Below, one piece after another: positions 23,716 through 32,850 of a stretch of DNA of 64,000 nucleotides (the stretch's first letter is position 1; the number at the start of each line of letters is the position of its first letter). The notes under the pieces were generated by a model. The model saw only the letters and a program-made list of their open reading frames with translations, ran no database searches and was not told the origin of the DNA. The stretch comes from JAHJDS01 sp964569795. Its GTDB lineage: Bacteria > Desulfobacterota > Desulfarculia > Desulfarculales > JAHJDS01. The stretch lies in contig CAZMVB010000002.1 in NCBI GenBank assembly GCA_964569795.1, forward strand, positions 1 to 64,000, read 5' to 3'. Made by a program: the position numbers and the translations under genes.

Positions 23716-24867
23716 ATGCTCTATCACCTGCTCTACGGCCTGGCCGACTGGATCACCCCGCTGCGGGTCTTCCGGTTCATCACCATGCGGACCATCCTGG
23801 CCGTGCTGACGGCCATGCTCATCGTCTATCTCTTCGGACCGTGGTTCATCCGCAAGATGCGCCAGCTCCAGATCGGCCAGTACATCCAGGAGGACGGTCC
23901 GGCCTCGCACTTCCACAAGGCCGGCACGCCGACCATGGGCGGGGTCCTGATCCTGGTGGCGGTGGCCGTCGCCTGCCTGCTGTGGGCCGACATGGGCAAC
24001 GTCTTCTTCTGGATCGTCTTCGGGGTGACCATGGTCTTCGGGGCCATCGGCCTGGTGGACGACTGGCGCAAGGTGGTCATGAAGCGCAACCTGGGCCTGA
24101 CCGCCAAACAGAAGCTGGTCGCCCAGCTGCTGGTGGCCGGGATCATGGGCGTCCTGCTGGTCCATTTGTCCGGGGTGGCCCCGGGGGCGGACACCGGTTT
24201 CTGGGACCTGATCCGGAGCGAGGAGGACCTCTTCCGGGCGCCGCTCTACAACACCCAGCTCTACCTCCCCTTCTTCAAGATGGTCCAGCCCGAGCTGGGC
24301 TGGTTCTACGTCCTGTTCGTGATGGTCGTCGTCGTCGGCACCTCCAACGCGGTCAACCTGACCGACGGCCTGGACGGGCTGGCCATCGGGCCGGTGGTCA
24401 TCGCCGCCGGGACGTACATGGTCTTCGCCTACCTGACCGGCAACGCCAAGACGGCCGGGTACCTCCAGATCGCCTACATGCCCGGGACGGGCGAGGTGAC
24501 GGTCTTCTGCGGGGCCCTGGTCGGGGCGGGCATCGGTTTCCTGTGGTTCAACGCCTATCCGGCCGAGGTGTTCATGGGTGACGTGGGCTCGCTGGCCCTG
24601 GGGGCGGCCCTGGGGGCGGTGGCCGTGGTGACCAAGCACGAAATACTGCTGGTCCTGGTCGGCGGGCTGTTCGTGATCGAGGCCCTGTCGGTCATCTTCC
24701 AGGTGGGTTACTTCAAGGCGACCAACGGCAAGCGGATCTTTCTGATGGCGCCGCTGCACCATCATTTCGAGCACAAGGGCTGGGCCGAGTCCAAGGTGAC
24801 GGTCAGGTTCTGGATCATCGCCGTGATGTTGTCCCTGCTGGCCCTGTCCACTTTGAAACTGAGGTAG
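23716..24867 (+). CDS. mraY: Phospho-MurNAc-pentapeptide transferase (lipid I synthase)
   Basis: The 383-residue integral membrane enzyme moves phospho-MurNAc-pentapeptide to undecaprenyl phosphate. About ten transmembrane helices are visible. Key signatures are GTPTMGGVLIL, GLVDDWRK (catalytic Asp pair region), AVNLTDGLDGLAIGP, FMGDVGSLALG and APLHHHFEHKGW. The start is ATG 23716, 3 bases after murF. Confidence 0.97.
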   Translation: MLYHLLYGLADWITPLRVFRFITMRTILAVLTAMLIVYLFGPWFIRKMRQLQIGQYIQEDGPASHFHKAGTPTMGGVLILVAVAVACLLWADMGNVFFWIVFGVTMVFGAIGLVDDWRKVVMKRNLGLTAKQKLVAQLLVAGIMGVLLVHLSGVAPGADTGFWDLIRSEEDLFRAPLYNTQLYLPFFKMVQPELGWFYVLFVMVVVVGTSNAVNLTDGLDGLAIGPVVIAAGTYMVFAYLTGNAKTAGYLQIAYMPGTGEVTVFCGALVGAGIGFLWFNAYPAEVFMGDVGSLALGAALGAVAVVTKHEILLVLVGGLFVIEALSVIFQVGYFKATNGKRIFLMAPLHHHFEHKGWAESKVTVRFWIIAVMLSLLALSTLKLR

Positions 24868-24870
24868 GTC

Positions 24871-26217
24871 GTGGAGCTTGGCGGTCAAAACACGCTGGTG
24901 GTCGGCCTGGGGGTCTCGGGCCGGGCCGCGGCGCGCTTTCTGGCCGACCGGGGCGCCCGGGTCTGGGTGACCGACCTGCGCCGGGCCGAGGCCTTGTCCT
25001 CGGACCTGACCGAACTGAGACTCCTGTGCGACCGGCTGACCCTGGGGGGCCACGCCTTCCGCGACTTCATCGGGGCCGACCTGATCGTGGTCAGTCCGGG
25101 CGTGCCCCTGGACATCGAGCCGTTGCGGGCGGCCAGGGACGCCGGGGTCCCCATCGTCGGCGAATTGGGCCTGGCCGCCCGGTTTTTGGAGGCCCCCCTG
25201 ATCGCCGTGACCGGGACCAACGGCAAGACAACCTGCGTCCAGCTCCTGGGCGCCATGTTCCGGGCCGACGGCCGGGAGGTCTTCGTCGGCGGGAACATCG
25301 GCGACCCCCTGATCGGCCTGGTGGCCTCGGGCCGGGCGGTGGAGGCGGCGGTCTGCGAGGTGTCCAGTTTTCAGATCGACACCGCACCGGACCTGCATCC
25401 GGCGGTGGCGGTCCTGACCAACATCACCCCCGACCACCTGGACCGCTACCCCGACTTCGCGGCCTACACCGAGTCGAAGCTGGCCCTGTTCGATCGCCAG
25501 AGGCCGGCGGACGCGGCCGTCCTCAACGCCGGCTGCCCCGAGACCATGGCACACCTGGACCGCATCAAGGCCCGCCCGCTGTTCTTCGGGCCCCGCCGGC
25601 CCGGGGGGCGCGGCCTGACCGTGGAACCCGGGCGCCTGGCGGGATACGACGGCCCGGAGGGGACCGGGACCTATGCCCTCGACCACTGGCGGCCGCGGGG
25701 GAGCCACAACCTGGAGAACCTGATGGCCGCCGTCCTGGCCGCCCGGGAGATGGGCGTGTCCGGGGAGGCCGTCCAGCGGACGATCGACACCTTCAGGCTC
25801 GAGGCCCACCGGATGGAGACGGTGGCCGTGGTCGATGGCGTGACCTATGTCAACGACTCCAAGGCGACCAACGTGGACGCGGTCAGGCGGGCGGTCGAGA
25901 CCTTCATGAATCCGATCGTGCTGCTGCTGGGGGGCCGGGACAAGGGCGGCGATTGGACCTTGCTGGCGGATCGGGGTTGGGACCGGGTCAAGTCGATCGT
26001 CTTCTTCGGCGAGGCCGGGGCCGACCTGGCCCGGAAACTGAACGGTGTTCCGGCCCAGGTGGTGGTCGATCTGCCCCAGGCCCTGGGGGCGGCCCGACGC
26101 GCGGCCCGACCCGGCGACGTGGTCCTGCTCTCGCCCGGGTGCGCCAGCTTCGATCAGTACCACAGTTACGCCGAGCGGGGGGATCACTTCCGCCGGCTGG
26201 TGGAGGTCCTGGCGTGA
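24871..26217 (+). CDS. murD: UDP-MurNAc-L-Ala:D-Glu ligase
   Basis: The 448-residue Mur ligase adds D-glutamate. It has an N-terminal Rossmann region (VVGLGVSGRAAARFLADRG), the ATP loop VTGTNGKTTCVQLL, EVSSFQID, YVNDSKATNVDAV, and a C-terminal LSPGCASFDQYHSYAERGDHF box. The start is GTG 24871, 3 bases after mraY, and the end overlaps ftsW by 4 bases. Confidence 0.96.
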   Translation: MELGGQNTLVVGLGVSGRAAARFLADRGARVWVTDLRRAEALSSDLTELRLLCDRLTLGGHAFRDFIGADLIVVSPGVPLDIEPLRAARDAGVPIVGELGLAARFLEAPLIAVTGTNGKTTCVQLLGAMFRADGREVFVGGNIGDPLIGLVASGRAVEAAVCEVSSFQIDTAPDLHPAVAVLTNITPDHLDRYPDFAAYTESKLALFDRQRPADAAVLNAGCPETMAHLDRIKARPLFFGPRRPGGRGLTVEPGRLAGYDGPEGTGTYALDHWRPRGSHNLENLMAAVLAAREMGVSGEAVQRTIDTFRLEAHRMETVAVVDGVTYVNDSKATNVDAVRRAVETFMNPIVLLLGGRDKGGDWTLLADRGWDRVKSIVFFGEAGADLARKLNGVPAQVVVDLPQALGAARRAARPGDVVLLSPGCASFDQYHSYAERGDHFRRLVEVLA

Positions 26218-27371
26218 CCGCGAAGACCGGACAACCGAGGACCGATTACCTGCTCCTGATCACGGTCCTGATCCTGCTGGGTTTCGGGCTGATCATGGTC
26301 TATTCGGCCTCGCACGTCCTGGCGGTCAAGCGGTTCGGCGACGGCGCCCACTTCTTCACCCGGCAGTTGATCTTCGCCGGGACGGGCCTGGGGGCGATGC
26401 TGATCCTGAGCCGGATCGATTACCACCGCCTCTACGCCACGGCCCCCTGGATCCTGGGGCTGGGGATCGCGCTGGTCCTGCTGGTGCTGCTGCCGGGCCT
26501 GGGCTTCAAGGCCGGCGGTTCGACCCGGTGGATCAGGCTGGGCCCCCTGTCGTTTCAGCCCAGCGAGTTCGCCAAGCTGGCCCTGGTCATCTTCATGGCC
26601 TACCACCTCAGCCGGCACCAGAAGGACCTGAAGGGTTTCACCATCGGTTTTGTGATCCCCCTGGCCGTGATCGTGGCCCTGGTGGGACTGATCCTGCTGG
26701 AACCCGATCTGGGGATGTCGGTCATGCTGGCCGCCATCGGCCTGACGGTCATGTTCATCGCCGGCACCCGGATTCGATACCTCATCCCCCTGGCCGGGGT
26801 GGGACTGGCGGCCCTGTCGTTGTTGATCGCCGTGGCCGACTATCGGTGGCGGCGTTTCGGGGCCTGGCTGCACTCGCTGTTGGACGTGAGCAGCCGGCAC
26901 GACCTGTCCGGGGTGGGCTACCAGGTCTGGCACTCGCAGCTGGCCTTCGGCACCGGGGGCCTGGCCGGCCTGGGTCTGGGCGAGAGCTGGCAGAAGATGT
27001 TCTACCTGCCCGAGCCCCATACCGATTTCATCTTCTCGGTCCTGGCCGAGGAGCTTGGCTTTATCGGGGTAGCCGCGGTGCTGAGTCTGTTTTTACTGAT
27101 CATCTGGCGGGGCATTCAGATCAGCACCGAGGCCCCCGACCTGTTCGGGACCTATTTGGCCCTGGGCCTGACCCTGGTGGTCGGCTTCCAGGCCTTTGGC
27201 AACGTGGCCGTGGTCACGGGACTCATCCCGACCAAGGGGATGACCCTGCCCCTGATCAGCTACGGCGGTTCGTCGCTGATGGCCAACCTGGCCTGCCTGG
27301 GCATCCTGATGAACGTTTCGGAGCAAAGGTGGCGGCAGACGAAGTCCAAAAAAGCGGCCTCAAGGTCGTGA
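26214..27371 (+). CDS. ftsW: Septal peptidoglycan glycosyltransferase FtsW
   Basis: The 385-residue SEDS-family membrane protein polymerises lipid II during division together with FtsI. Ten hydrophobic helices are visible. Conserved sequences include MVYSASHVLA, GGSTRWIRLGPLSFQPSEFAKLA, LLEPDLGMSV, FGTGGLAGLGLGES and PLISYGGSSL. GTG 26214 overlaps the murD stop. The C-terminal tail overlaps the murG start. Confidence 0.96.
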   Translation: MTAKTGQPRTDYLLLITVLILLGFGLIMVYSASHVLAVKRFGDGAHFFTRQLIFAGTGLGAMLILSRIDYHRLYATAPWILGLGIALVLLVLLPGLGFKAGGSTRWIRLGPLSFQPSEFAKLALVIFMAYHLSRHQKDLKGFTIGFVIPLAVIVALVGLILLEPDLGMSVMLAAIGLTVMFIAGTRIRYLIPLAGVGLAALSLLIAVADYRWRRFGAWLHSLLDVSSRHDLSGVGYQVWHSQLAFGTGGLAGLGLGESWQKMFYLPEPHTDFIFSVLAEELGFIGVAAVLSLFLLIIWRGIQISTEAPDLFGTYLALGLTLVVGFQAFGNVAVVTGLIPTKGMTLPLISYGGSSLMANLACLGILMNVSEQRWRQTKSKKAASRS

Positions 27372-28435
27372 TGTCCGGCGGCGGCACGGGCGGGCATTTG
27401 TTTCCCGGCCTGGCCGTGGCCCAGGAACTGGTGCGCCTGGGCGGGGCCGAGGTGAGGTTCATCGGCTCGGGCCGGCCGCTCGAGGCGGAGGTCCTCGGCC
27501 GCCACGGCTTTACGGTCGAGACCATCGCCGTGGCCGGGATGATGGGCCGTGGTCTGGCGGCCAAGTTTTTTGTCATGCTGCGTCTGCCCGGGGCAATGCT
27601 CCGGGCCGGCCGGATCCTGAAGAGATTCGGGGCAGACCTGGTGATCGGCCTGGGCGGGTATTCGGCCGGCCCGGTGGGTCTGGCCGCCAAACGGCGCCGG
27701 GTGCCCCTGGTGCTTTTGGAGCAGAACGTCCGGCCCGGCAAGACCAACCGCTGGCTCGGCCGGTACGCGGTCAAGATCTTCATCTCCTTTGCCGAGACGG
27801 CCCGGGACCTGGGCGAGGCCAAGTGCGTGCTGACCGGCAACCCGGTCCGGCGCGAGGTGGCCGCGGTCGCGGACCGGCCCCGGCCGGACGACGGGCGCTT
27901 CCGGCTGCTGGTCTTCGGCGGCTCCCAGGGGGCCCGGGCGATCAACCAGGCCATGGGGGCCGGGGCCGACGCCCTGGCCGCGGCCGGGGCGCGGCTGGCC
28001 GTCACCCATCAGACCGGACCGGGCCAGGCCGAGGCGGTCCGGGCCGCCTACGCCGCGGCCGGCATCGAGGCCGAGGTGACCGAGTTCATCCACGACATGG
28101 CCGCCGCCTACGCCGCCGCCGACCTGGCCGTGTGCCGGGCCGGGGCGACCACCCTGGCCGAGCTGTGCGCCGCCGGGGTGCCGGCCGTGCTGATCCCCTA
28201 CCCCTTTGCCGCGGCCGGGCACCAGGAGGAAAACGCCCGGGCCCTGGCCCGCGCCGGGGCGGCCGAGATGATCCTCCAGGCCGAGCTGACCGGCCCGGGG
28301 CTGGCCCAGCGGGTCCTGAAGCTGATGGACGACCGGGAAAGATTGACGGCCATGGCCCGGGCGGCCTTGTCCCTGGGCCGGCCGGACGCGGCGACCCGGA
28401 TCGCGGAAGAGTGTTTGCGGGTGGCGAGGGCCTGA
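27329..28435 (+). CDS. murG: UDP-GlcNAc:lipid I N-acetylglucosaminyltransferase
   Basis: The 368-residue peripheral membrane enzyme makes lipid II. The first GT-B domain begins with VVMSGGGTGGHLFPG, and IGLGGYSAGP, LLEQNVRPGKTNR and LVFGGSQGARAIN follow. The C-terminal domain has CRAGATTLAELCAAGVPAVLIPYP. GTG 27329 is chosen because the beta strand before the GGTGGH loop would be cut by the later ATG at 27371. It has an AGCAAAGG site and overlaps ftsW by 43 bases. The stop overlaps the murC start by 1 base. Confidence 0.95.
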   Translation: MAADEVQKSGLKVVMSGGGTGGHLFPGLAVAQELVRLGGAEVRFIGSGRPLEAEVLGRHGFTVETIAVAGMMGRGLAAKFFVMLRLPGAMLRAGRILKRFGADLVIGLGGYSAGPVGLAAKRRRVPLVLLEQNVRPGKTNRWLGRYAVKIFISFAETARDLGEAKCVLTGNPVRREVAAVADRPRPDDGRFRLLVFGGSQGARAINQAMGAGADALAAAGARLAVTHQTGPGQAEAVRAAYAAAGIEAEVTEFIHDMAAAYAAADLAVCRAGATTLAELCAAGVPAVLIPYPFAAAGHQEENARALARAGAAEMILQAELTGPGLAQRVLKLMDDRERLTAMARAALSLGRPDAATRIAEECLRVARA

Positions 28436-29811
28436 TGTATCGGCAGGCGCAAAAGGTCCACTTCGTCGGAATCGGCGGCATCGGCATGAGCGGCATCGCC
28501 GAGCTGTTGATCAACCTCGGCCACCAGGTCTCCGGCTCGGACCTCCGGGAATCGGCCCTGACCAGGCGCCTGGCCGACCTGGGGGCGACCATCTACATCG
28601 GCCATCAACCGGACCAGGTCCGGGGGGCCGAGGTGGTGGTCTATTCCTCGGCGGTCACCCCGGACAACCCCGAGGTGGCCGCGGCCAAGGAGCATCACGT
28701 CCCGGTCATCCGCCGGGCCGAGATGCTGGCCGAACTGATGCGCCTCAAGTACGGGGTGGCCGTGGCCGGGTCCCACGGCAAGACCACGACCACCTCCCTG
28801 GTCTCGGCCGTGCTCCAGGCCGGGGGCCTGGACCCGACGGTGGTCATCGGCGGCCAGCTCCGGACCCTGGGGACCAACGTCCGGCTGGGCCAGGGCGAGT
28901 GGCTGGTGGCCGAGGCCGACGAGTCGGACGGCTCGTTTTTGCAGCTCTCGCCGGTGATGGTCGTCGTGACCAACGTGGACGTCGAGCACCTGGATCACTA
29001 CGGCTCGTTCGAGCGGATCCAGGACACCTTTGCCGAGTTCATCAACAAGGTCCCCTTCTACGGCGCGGCCGTGCTCTGCCTGGACGACCCGCCGCTCCAG
29101 GAACTGTTGCCCCGCATCGACAAGCGGGTCATCACCTACGGCCTGTCGGCCCAGGCCGACGTCCGGGCCACGGACGTCCGGGCCGAGGGCATGCGGACCA
29201 CCTTCGCCGTCATGAACGGCGAGCGCCGCCTGGGCGAGATGACCATCGGTTTCGCCGGCCGGCACTACGTCCTCAACTCCCTGGCCGCGGTGGCGGTGGC
29301 CGTCGAGCTGGGGATCGATTTTGCGGCCTACTCGCGGGAATTCTCCGAGCTGTGGTCGGTGGGGCGGCGCTTCGAGGTCAAGGGCGAGCGGGCCGGGGTG
29401 GTCGTCATGGACGACTACGCCCACCACCCGACCGAGATCAAGGCCACCCTGGACGGGGTGCGCCAGAGTTTTCCGGACCGGCGGGTGGTGGTCCTGTTCC
29501 AGCCCCACCGCTACACCCGGACGCGGGACCTGGCCGAAAGATTCGCCACCGCCTTTTACGGGGCGGACGTGGTCCTGGTGAGCGACATCTACCCGGCCGG
29601 GGAGAGGCCCATCGCCGGGGTGAGCGCCGAGGGCCTGGCCCGCGAGGCCGGCACCCACGGCCACAAGGACGTGTCCTACGTCGGCGACCTGGAGGCGGCC
29701 TACCGGCGCCTGCGGGCGGTGGTCCGGCCCGATGACGTGGTGGTGACCATGGGGGCCGGCGACGTCTGGCGCCTGGGACCCAGGTTCCTGGCCGAGGAAG
29801 ACGATGACTGA
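28435..29811 (+). CDS. murC: UDP-MurNAc:L-alanine ligase
   Basis: The 458-residue Mur ligase starts the stem peptide. Motifs are VHFVGIGGIGMSGIAELL (nucleotide-sugar site), VAGSHGKTTTTSLVSAVL (ATP), EADESDGSFLQL, NVDVEHLDHYGS, DDYAHHPTEIKATL and FQPHRYTRT. The ATG at 28435 lies in a TGATG overlap with murG. It overlaps murB by 8 bases. Confidence 0.97.
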   Translation: MYRQAQKVHFVGIGGIGMSGIAELLINLGHQVSGSDLRESALTRRLADLGATIYIGHQPDQVRGAEVVVYSSAVTPDNPEVAAAKEHHVPVIRRAEMLAELMRLKYGVAVAGSHGKTTTTSLVSAVLQAGGLDPTVVIGGQLRTLGTNVRLGQGEWLVAEADESDGSFLQLSPVMVVVTNVDVEHLDHYGSFERIQDTFAEFINKVPFYGAAVLCLDDPPLQELLPRIDKRVITYGLSAQADVRATDVRAEGMRTTFAVMNGERRLGEMTIGFAGRHYVLNSLAAVAVAVELGIDFAAYSREFSELWSVGRRFEVKGERAGVVVMDDYAHHPTEIKATLDGVRQSFPDRRVVVLFQPHRYTRTRDLAERFATAFYGADVVLVSDIYPAGERPIAGVSAEGLAREAGTHGHKDVSYVGDLEAAYRRLRAVVRPDDVVVTMGAGDVWRLGPRFLAEEDDD

Positions 29812-30733
29812 CGCCTGGCTGACCGACCTGGAGGCCATCCTCGGCGACCGCGCCCGCCGCGGGGTCCCGCTGCGGCGGTTCACCACCTGGCGGGTGGGCG
29901 GTCCGGCCGACGTGATGTGCCTGATCGAGACCGAGGACGAGGCGGCCCGGGTTTTGGCCGCCCTCGGCCGGGCCGGCCGGCCCTGGCTGACCATCGGCCA
30001 GGGCAGCAACCTCCTGGTGTCCGACGACGGCGTCGAGGGGGCGGTCCTCCGGCTCGAGGGCGATTTTTCCCGGATCGAGCCCGCCGGCGAGACCGGGATC
30101 GAGGCCGGGGCCGGGGCCACCCTGAGCCAGGTCCTCAGGTTCGCCGCGGCCCGCCACCTGTCCGGTCTCGAGTTCACGGCCGGCATCCCGGGCAGCCTCG
30201 GCGGCGCGGTGATCATGAACGCCGGGGCCTACGGCCGGGCCATGGGCGACGTCATCGACCGGGTGCGGGTCATGGACGACCGGGGAGCCGCGGAAGACCT
30301 GGCCGGGGACCGGCTGGCCTTCGGATACCGGCGCCTGGACCTGCCGCCGCGGACCCTGGTCCTGGGCGGCCGGCTGAGGTTGAGCCCGGGCAAAAGGTCG
30401 GCCATCGAGGCCGAAATCGACCGGCGTTTGCTGGCGCGGCGGCAGAGCCAGCCGCTCAGCCGGCCCTCGGCCGGGTCGGTCTTCAAGAATCCCCCGGGCG
30501 ATTACGCCGCCCGGCTGATCGAGGCCTGCGGCCTGAAGGGAAAACAGTACGGCGGCGCCCAGGTGTCCGAGAAGCACGCCAATTTCATCCTCAACCTGGG
30601 CAACGCCACCGCGGCCGATATCGTGACCCTGATGCGCCAGGTGGCCGAGGAAGTCGAGGCCCGCCTGGGCGTGACCCTGAGCCCCGAGGTCCGCTGCGTG
30701 GGCCGGGGTCTGAATGGAGCCGAGGTTGCCTGA
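29804..30733 (+). CDS. murB: UDP-N-acetylenolpyruvoylglucosamine reductase
   Basis: The 309-residue FAD enzyme reduces enolpyruvyl-UDP-GlcNAc to UDP-MurNAc. Visible motifs are FTTWRVGGPADVMC, IGQGSNLLVSDDGVEG, AGIPGSLGGAVIMNAGAYG, SVFKNPPGDYAARLIEACGLKG and the C-terminal active-site region with SPEVRCVG. It resembles the type without the large extra loop (type II layout), common outside enterobacteria. Confidence 0.95.
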   Translation: MTDAWLTDLEAILGDRARRGVPLRRFTTWRVGGPADVMCLIETEDEAARVLAALGRAGRPWLTIGQGSNLLVSDDGVEGAVLRLEGDFSRIEPAGETGIEAGAGATLSQVLRFAAARHLSGLEFTAGIPGSLGGAVIMNAGAYGRAMGDVIDRVRVMDDRGAAEDLAGDRLAFGYRRLDLPPRTLVLGGRLRLSPGKRSAIEAEIDRRLLARRQSQPLSRPSAGSVFKNPPGDYAARLIEACGLKGKQYGGAQVSEKHANFILNLGNATAADIVTLMRQVAEEVEARLGVTLSPEVRCVGRGLNGAEVA

Positions 30734-30760
30734 AGCGACCCCCCAAGAGGTGGACGAGCC

Positions 30761-31612
30761 ATGACCCGGCGTCCTCGCCGTCGCCGGCCGGCCCCCGGCC
30801 GGACCGCCCGCCGGGCCCGGCCGCCCGCCCCGCCGGATGCCTCCCGGGAGGGAGCGGCCCGTCCCCGCCGGAAACGGACCGCCATCGTCATGGCGGTCGC
30901 GGTGGCGGCGCTGTCCTCGCTCTGCCTGGCCGGCTACGTCCTGGCCGCCCGGTGGGACGCCTTTCGGCTCAGGCGCATCGAACACCCCGGCCTGAACCGG
31001 GCCGAGGCGGCCGCCCTGATCAGGGAGGCCGGGCTGAACCGGCCGGTCAGCCTGCTGGCCCTGCGCCTGGACAAGATCGCCCGCCGGATCAGGCGCGACC
31101 CCTGGGTCAAATCCGTCGAGCTGGCCCGCCGCCTGCCGGACACCCTGGTCATCCGGGTGACGCGCTACCGGCCGGTGGCCATCCTCCGCCTGGGCAGACT
31201 CTATTACCTGGACCCCTCGGGGATCCCGTTCAAGGTCGTCCAATCCGGAGACCGCCTGGATCTTCCGACCATCACCCTGGCCCCGGAGGCCCTGGCGGTG
31301 AGCGTCCTCGAGGCCGAGGAGGGGGTCAGACGGTCACTCCGGCTGTTGGAAGCGCTGCTGACCCACGGCGGGCTGTTCGGCGGGCGGAACCTGTCGGAGA
31401 TCGTCTTCGATCCGCACCTGGGATTCACGGTCATCCTGGCCCGCGGTCCGGCCTGGATCCGCTTCGGATTTTTCGACCTGAAGACCCAGCTGCGGCGGCT
31501 GGCCCGGGTGTGGCGGAACCTGGGGCCGGCCCAGCGCACCGGGTGCCTCATCGACCTGGACTACCCGGATCGGGCCGTGGTCCGGATCGTCCAGCACAGG
31601 GGTCGGCCATGA
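30761..31612 (+). CDS. ftsQ: Cell division protein FtsQ
   Basis: The 283-residue bitopic protein has a very Arg/Pro-rich cytoplasmic tail (1-40), one membrane helix (about 41-61) and a POTRA domain (RLRRIEHPGLNRAEAAALI, then IRRDPWVKSVELARRLPDTLVIRVTRYRP). The beta domain follows (PSGIPFKV). It connects early and late divisome proteins through FtsL/B. In many bacteria ddl sits directly upstream, but here it follows murB directly. It overlaps ftsA by 4 bases. Confidence 0.92.
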   Translation: MTRRPRRRRPAPGRTARRARPPAPPDASREGAARPRRKRTAIVMAVAVAALSSLCLAGYVLAARWDAFRLRRIEHPGLNRAEAAALIREAGLNRPVSLLALRLDKIARRIRRDPWVKSVELARRLPDTLVIRVTRYRPVAILRLGRLYYLDPSGIPFKVVQSGDRLDLPTITLAPEALAVSVLEAEEGVRRSLRLLEALLTHGGLFGGRNLSEIVFDPHLGFTVILARGPAWIRFGFFDLKTQLRRLARVWRNLGPAQRTGCLIDLDYPDRAVVRIVQHRGRP

Positions 31613-32850
31613 AGAGCGACGTCATCGTCGGGCTCGATATCGGCACGACCAAGATCTGCACCGTCATCGCCGAGGCGACCAACGACAAGGTCCGGATCGT
31701 CGGCACCAGCACCCACCCGGCCTACGGCCTGCGCAAGGGGGTGGTGGTCAACATCGGGACGACCGTGGATTCGATCAAGAAAAGCGTCGAGGAGGCGGAG
31801 TTGATGGCCGGCTGCCAGGTGACGTCGGTCTATACCGGCATCGCCGGGAGCCACATCATGAGCTTCAACTCCCACGGCGTGATCGGCCTCAAGAACCGCG
31901 AGGTGACCGCCGCCGACAAGCGCCGGGTGGTCGCCGCCGCCCGGGCGGTGGCCATTCCCACGGACCGGACGGTCGTCCACACCCTGGTTCAGGAATACGT
32001 CGTGGACGGCCAGGGCGGGATCGACGATCCGACGGGCATGCGCGGGGTCAGGCTCGAGGCCAAGGTCCACATGGTCACCGCCGCGGTGGCCTCGGCCCAG
32101 AACATCATCAAGTGCTGCAACAAGGCCGGCCTGGACGTGAGCGACATCGTCCTCCAGTCCCTGGCCTCGGCCGAGTCGGCCCTGAGCCCGGACGAGCGGG
32201 AACTGGGGGCGGCCCTGGTGGATTTCGGCGGGGGCACGACCGACCTGGCCGTGTTCGCCAAGGGGGCCATCAAGCACACCCACGTCCTGGGCCTGGGCGG
32301 GGTCAACCTGACCAACGACGTGGCCGTGGGCCTGCGCACCCCCATGGCCGCGGCCGAGACCATCAAGCGGCGGCACGGCTGCGCCCTGACCTCGATGATC
32401 CCCCAGGAGGAGCGGATCGAGGTCGCGTCCATGGGCGGCCAGCGCGGCCGCGAGGTGGGGCGCCAGATCCTGGGACAGATCATCCAGCCCCGGGTGGCCG
32501 AGCTGTTCGGCCTTTTGGACCGGGAGCTGGTCAGATCGGACACCAAGCGGCTGGCCGCCTCGGGCCTGGTTCTGACCGGGGGCAGCTCGCTGCTGCCCGG
32601 TCTGTGCGAGCTGGGCGAGCAGGTCTTCGGCCTGCCGCTCCGAGTGGGCGAGCCGCTGGGCGTGTCCGGCCTGACCGACATGGTCAAGGACCCGGCCTGC
32701 GCCACGGCGGTGGGCCTGGTCCTCTACGGCGGCCAGCACCGGCGGGAGGCCAAGATCACCCCGCTCAGTCCGAAGATGTACCACCTGGTCAAGGACAGGA
32801 TGACCAGATGGGTCAAGGATATGTTACCAAAAGGGAGGGCACAGACATGA
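31609..32850 (+). CDS. ftsA: Cell division protein FtsA
   Basis: The 413-residue actin-like ATPase tethers FtsZ to the membrane. Motifs are VGLDIGTTKICTVIAE (phosphate 1), LVDFGGGTTDLAVF (phosphate 2) and LTGGSSLLPGL (adenosine). The C-terminal amphipathic helix KDRMTRWVKDMLPKG is the membrane-targeting sequence. ATG 31609 overlaps ftsQ, and its stop overlaps the ftsZ start. Confidence 0.97.
   Translation: MKSDVIVGLDIGTTKICTVIAEATNDKVRIVGTSTHPAYGLRKGVVVNIGTTVDSIKKSVEEAELMAGCQVTSVYTGIAGSHIMSFNSHGVIGLKNREVTAADKRRVVAAARAVAIPTDRTVVHTLVQEYVVDGQGGIDDPTGMRGVRLEAKVHMVTAAVASAQNIIKCCNKAGLDVSDIVLQSLASAESALSPDERELGAALVDFGGGTTDLAVFAKGAIKHTHVLGLGGVNLTNDVAVGLRTPMAAAETIKRRHGCALTSMIPQEERIEVASMGGQRGREVGRQILGQIIQPRVAELFGLLDRELVRSDTKRLAASGLVLTGGSSLLPGLCELGEQVFGLPLRVGEPLGVSGLTDMVKDPACATAVGLVLYGGQHRREAKITPLSPKMYHLVKDRMTRWVKDMLPKGRAQT

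Noticed and set aside
23095..26187. 1030-residue open frame on the minus strand opposite murF, mraY and murD
   Set aside because: It is a shadow of GC-rich coding sequence: Gly/Gln/His/Asp-rich with no domain, opposite three certain genes. Many similar antisense frames in the window were dropped for the same reason.
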